A DNA stretch of 64,000 bases from Terrimonas_A sp051954695 (GTDB taxonomy: Bacteria; Bacteroidota; Bacteroidia; Chitinophagales; Chitinophagaceae): positions 62,001 to 126,000 of the forward strand of contig JBQCHL010000009.1 in the NCBI GenBank assembly GCA_051954695.1. The letters are read 5' to 3'. Positions 61,849 through 64,000 of the stretch are shown piece by piece; positions within the stretch are counted from its first letter, which is position 1, and each line of letters begins with the position of its first letter. The translations under genes and the position numbers were made by a program. The notes under the pieces are model-generated. The model saw nothing but the letters and a program-made list of their open reading frames with translations. It had not been told where the DNA came from and searched no databases.

Positions 61849-62033
61849 ACCGCATAAGTGGGCTAATGGAAAGCAGGGGGCATTTTTTGTAGCCGGAAGC
61901 GCCTGACGGGGTAAAATTTTTTTGGGTAAGCTAACCGGCATTTTTACCGGTTAAGTACAGTTCCAAATACACGGCAACTCATATTCCCGCTTGATCAAAA
62001 ACAATAAATGCTGAATGAACTTATAAAATATCA

Positions 62034-62070
62034 TCTTTTGAAACATAGACTGGGCAAGGGTTTCAAAAGA
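62034..62070. repeat. 11-bp perfect inverted repeat in the lpxD-yicC gap
   Basis: TCTTTTGAAAC / GTTTCAAAAGA with a 15-base centre. No T-run follows; its role is not clear. The 602-base gap (61822-62423) also holds the lpxD promoter and candidate small RNA B; I see no coding sequence longer than about 20 codons in it. Confidence 0.55.
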
Positions 62071-62211
62071 ATGAAAAAACAACATGCATACACTTATTGT
62101 ATAGCAAACACCAGCAACAATGATTGAAAAAGCATCACAAACCATTAAAAGAGGCGCCGCTATTATCCACAGCCGATTCTAAAATGTGAATAAAATTCTT
62201 AATGATTTTTT

Positions 62212-62318
62212 TTTGGATAGTAAAAATTATATTTAATATTGTGATGGGAAATTCGTTTTCCCTGTACTTACTAACCCATCCATTATAATGATCCCTTCGA
62301 TACTTCGAAGGGATTTTT
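62212..62318 (+). ncRNA. Candidate small RNA B
   Basis: TTTG (62212-62215) and TAATATTG (62234-62241) stand 18 bases apart, again close to the Bacteroidota promoter. A start near 62246 gives about 73 bases: a first hairpin (62246-62251 with 62257-62262), an open stretch containing 62265-62279, and a strong terminator (62291-62300 with 62305-62314, then a T-run). The open stretch is perfectly complementary to 39160-39174 in candidate A. No ORF. Confidence 0.5.
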
Positions 62319-62423
62319 ACTTTAAGAAACCAATAGATGGATGCTTCCACTGATGCAGTAATACTACCCACACAGAGATACAATAATTAAGATACCTTTG
62401 ATCAAATCAAAAAATAAGTCCTC

Positions 62424-63299
62424 ATGCTGAAATCCATGACCGGTTTTGGAAGAGCCGAGAAAAACGCTGGCGATAAAACATTCCTCGTAGATATCAAGTC
62501 TTTAAACGGTAAACAATTTGAACTGCAGTTAAGGCTGCCCGCTATGTTAAAACCTTTTGAGTTTGATATCCGTCGTCTCCTCTCTGAAAAACTTGGCCGT
62601 GGCACTGTTGATTGCACTATCAGCCTGAAAGAAACCGGCAGCTCAAAACCCGTTACCATTAATACAGACCTAGCCAAAGCATATTATAAACCACTGGCTG
62701 AACTGTCTTCCGCCCTTAACCTGGATACATCGCATATACTGAGCACGCTGGTAAAACTGCCGGAGGTGATCACCCCCACTGCCGAAACACTTAATGATAA
62801 AGAATGGGGGGAATTGCAAAACATTATCCTGATGGCAATAGAAGACCTGAATGCCCATCGCCTGGATGAAGGAAGATCACTTGAACTGGACCTGCTGATG
62901 CGTATCAATAATATACTCACCCAACAGCAGGAAGTGATCCGCCTGGAACCCCTCCGCCAGGTTAAGATCAGGGAAGGGCTTACCAAACTGCTGGAAGAAC
63001 AGGTAGGAAAGGAAAACTACGACAGCAACCGCCTGGAGCAGGAGCTGATCTACTATATAGAAAAGATAGACATCAGCGAAGAACAGGTACGTTTAAAAAA
63101 CCATTGCGATTATTTCAAAACCCTCTTGCAGGAGCCCGAAGAGTCGAAAGGAAAAAAACTTTCTTTCATTCTCCAGGAAATTGGCCGGGAGATCAACACC
63201 ACCGGTTCAAAGGCATACGATTCCACCATACAGAAATGCGTGGTGCTGATGAAGGATGAACTGGAAAAGGCGAAGGAACAGGTGTTGAATGTGCTGTAA
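62424..63299 (+). CDS. yicC: YicC/YloC family endoribonuclease
   Basis: A cytosolic RNase linked to small-RNA turnover in other bacteria. The YicC N-terminal domain starts MLKSMTGFGRAE with KSLNGKQFELQLRLP, and the DUF1732 C-terminal domain has the signature REINTTGSKAYD followed by the closing helix KDELEKAKEQVLNVL. Length 291 is normal. It is upstream of gldH on the same strand. Confidence 0.93.
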   Translation: MLKSMTGFGRAEKNAGDKTFLVDIKSLNGKQFELQLRLPAMLKPFEFDIRRLLSEKLGRGTVDCTISLKETGSSKPVTINTDLAKAYYKPLAELSSALNLDTSHILSTLVKLPEVITPTAETLNDKEWGELQNIILMAIEDLNAHRLDEGRSLELDLLMRINNILTQQQEVIRLEPLRQVKIREGLTKLLEEQVGKENYDSNRLEQELIYYIEKIDISEEQVRLKNHCDYFKTLLQEPEESKGKKLSFILQEIGREINTTGSKAYDSTIQKCVVLMKDELEKAKEQVLNVL

Positions 63300-63329
63300 C
63301 AGCACTGGAAGTTTAAGGGTTTAAAAGTT

Positions 63330-63337
63330 TACTTTTG
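63330..63337 (+). promoter_or_regulatory. gldH promoter -7 box
   Basis: TACTTTTG is an exact -7 match that overlaps the GTG at 63337. This argues that translation starts downstream, at the TTG at 63352. Confidence 0.5.
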
Positions 63338-63351
63338 TGAAAATTCAAGAT

Positions 63352-63828
63352 TTGAAAAAGCTTTTCTCCAGGTCTGTCATTGCCATCTTTATTTCCTGCC
63401 TGCTGTATAATTGCACCACTATTGACCTTTATGAAAAAACTGTGACCATTCCACAGCATGCCTGGAAAAGTAATTTCAGGCCTTCTTTTGAATTTACTAT
63501 AAAGGATACCACTTCCCTGTACAGGATCTTCCTGGTGCTGCGGCATAATGAAAAATACAGCTTCAGTAATATTTACGTCAACCTTTACGTAAAAGGACCT
63601 GGCCAGGATTCTACCCTGCAGATCCAAAAGGATCTCACACTTGCCACCAACGAAAAAGGATGGCTGGCCAGCGGTATGGATGATATATATGAACACCGGA
63701 TTGAGCTGGCTGAAAAGCAAAGTCTTAAAGCCGGCACTTATACGTTCACGCTCGAACAGATCATGCGGGAAGACCCGCTTCAGAATGTTCTGAATGCAGG
63801 CATCCGGCTGGAAAAGCAACCCCGATAA
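63352..63828 (+). CDS. gldH: Gliding motility lipoprotein GldH
   Basis: GldH is required for gliding in Flavobacterium. The frame opens at GTG 63337, but that lies in the -7 box; the TTG at 63352 gives a clean lipoprotein signal (KKLFSRSVIAIFISCLLYNC). The family features follow: TIDLYEKTVTIPQHAW, FEFTIKDTTSLYRIFLVLRH, and the C-terminal RIELAEKQSLKAGTYTFTLEQIMREDPL. It has 158 residues from this start. It adds to the gldD and gldE genes at 23628-25600. Confidence 0.9.
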   Translation: MKKLFSRSVIAIFISCLLYNCTTIDLYEKTVTIPQHAWKSNFRPSFEFTIKDTTSLYRIFLVLRHNEKYSFSNIYVNLYVKGPGQDSTLQIQKDLTLATNEKGWLASGMDDIYEHRIELAEKQSLKAGTYTFTLEQIMREDPLQNVLNAGIRLEKQPR

Positions 63829-63829
63829 C

Positions 63830-64000
63830 ATGCCCGATAACAGCCGAAAACAAATAAGAAGGGCCACTTTTATTTACTGGCTGATGCTGACCTACATTGT
63901 GGCCGCACTGGCATGGTGGTTCATTTCACTGGAAAAACAAAACCATTCACTGGCAGATTTCCGGCTGAAGCAACTCGATGCCACAATCGACAGCACTATT
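63830..64000 (+). CDS. Probable sensor histidine kinase, N-terminal part
   Basis: The first 57 codons of a gene that runs off the window. It starts one base after the gldH stop. Seen: a basic start (SRKQIRRAT), one hydrophobic helix (about residues 14-34, FIYWLMLTYIVAALAWWFI) and then EKQNHSLADFRLKQLDA, the start of a charged linker. This look matches the N-terminus of Bacteroidota histidine kinases, but no kinase domain is visible here. Confidence 0.6.
   Translation, partial: MPDNSRKQIRRATFIYWLMLTYIVAALAWWFISLEKQNHSLADFRLKQLDATIDSTI

Overview
The window reads as chromosome of a Bacteroidota bacterium, most likely a member of or close to the Chitinophagaceae. The signs are gliding-motility genes (gldD, gldE, gldH), a SusC/SusD pair, SprB-type repeats, DUF5777 and DUF6934 proteins, several -7 boxes of the TAnnTTTG type, frequent TTG/GTG starts and no obvious Shine-Dalgarno sequences. 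I see no rRNA, tRNA, CRISPR array, transposase or prophage. Most genes are housekeeping or envelope genes, with a few accessory patches.

Layout. 1-3046: the 5' end of rsfS, a birA-type biotin ligase, then an ECF sigma factor overlapping a protein with a cytosolic head, one membrane helix, a long periplasmic linker and a C-terminal barrel-like domain. 3059-5878: an accessory patch with a DUF6934 gene and its 53-residue neighbour, and a SprB-repeat/cytochrome c lipoprotein convergent with a DUF5777 barrel protein. 6126-11933: Bcp peroxiredoxin, an M23 peptidase, a small secreted protein, a long inverted repeat and carB. 11987-14655: a four-gene operon of seven-helix membrane protein, NarX-like kinase, NarL-like regulator and lipoprotein. 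14742-20229: a hypothetical gene, a leader ORF and hairpin before comEC, purH and an EamA exporter. 20236-27418 (minus): DUF7033/deacetylase-like protein, lutB, DUF3109, then mutY-ssb-gldE-gldD with a second long inverted repeat. 27562-30917: HU, a TPR protein, a 31-residue ribosomal-type protein and RNase G.

30955-38022 (minus) holds an M14 carboxypeptidase with a SusC/SusD pair, suggesting uptake of peptides or protein fragments. 38174-46570: YugP-type protease, radA, a comF gene broken by an amber codon, an anchored beta-helix lipoprotein, a glutathione peroxidase, holB and ricT. 46824-47477 is a higBA toxin-antitoxin pair with a palindrome at its promoter. 47488-64000: a GH3/beta-lactamase fusion, mutL, a PBP4-type peptidase, a Gfo/Idh oxidoreductase, an arginase-fold protein with degraded metal ligands, pheS, a 3-hydroxyacyl-CoA dehydrogenase, an epimerase, a carboxypeptidase-regulatory-like protein, lpxD, yicC, gldH and the start of a probable histidine kinase.

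The items most worth a second look are the sigma/dual-membrane anti-sigma pair, two candidate small RNAs (near 39154 and 62246) sharing 15 bases of perfect complementarity, the leader ORF and terminator before comEC, the four-gene signalling operon, the DUF6934 pair, the SprB/cytochrome c lipoprotein, three long inverted repeats and the interrupted comF.
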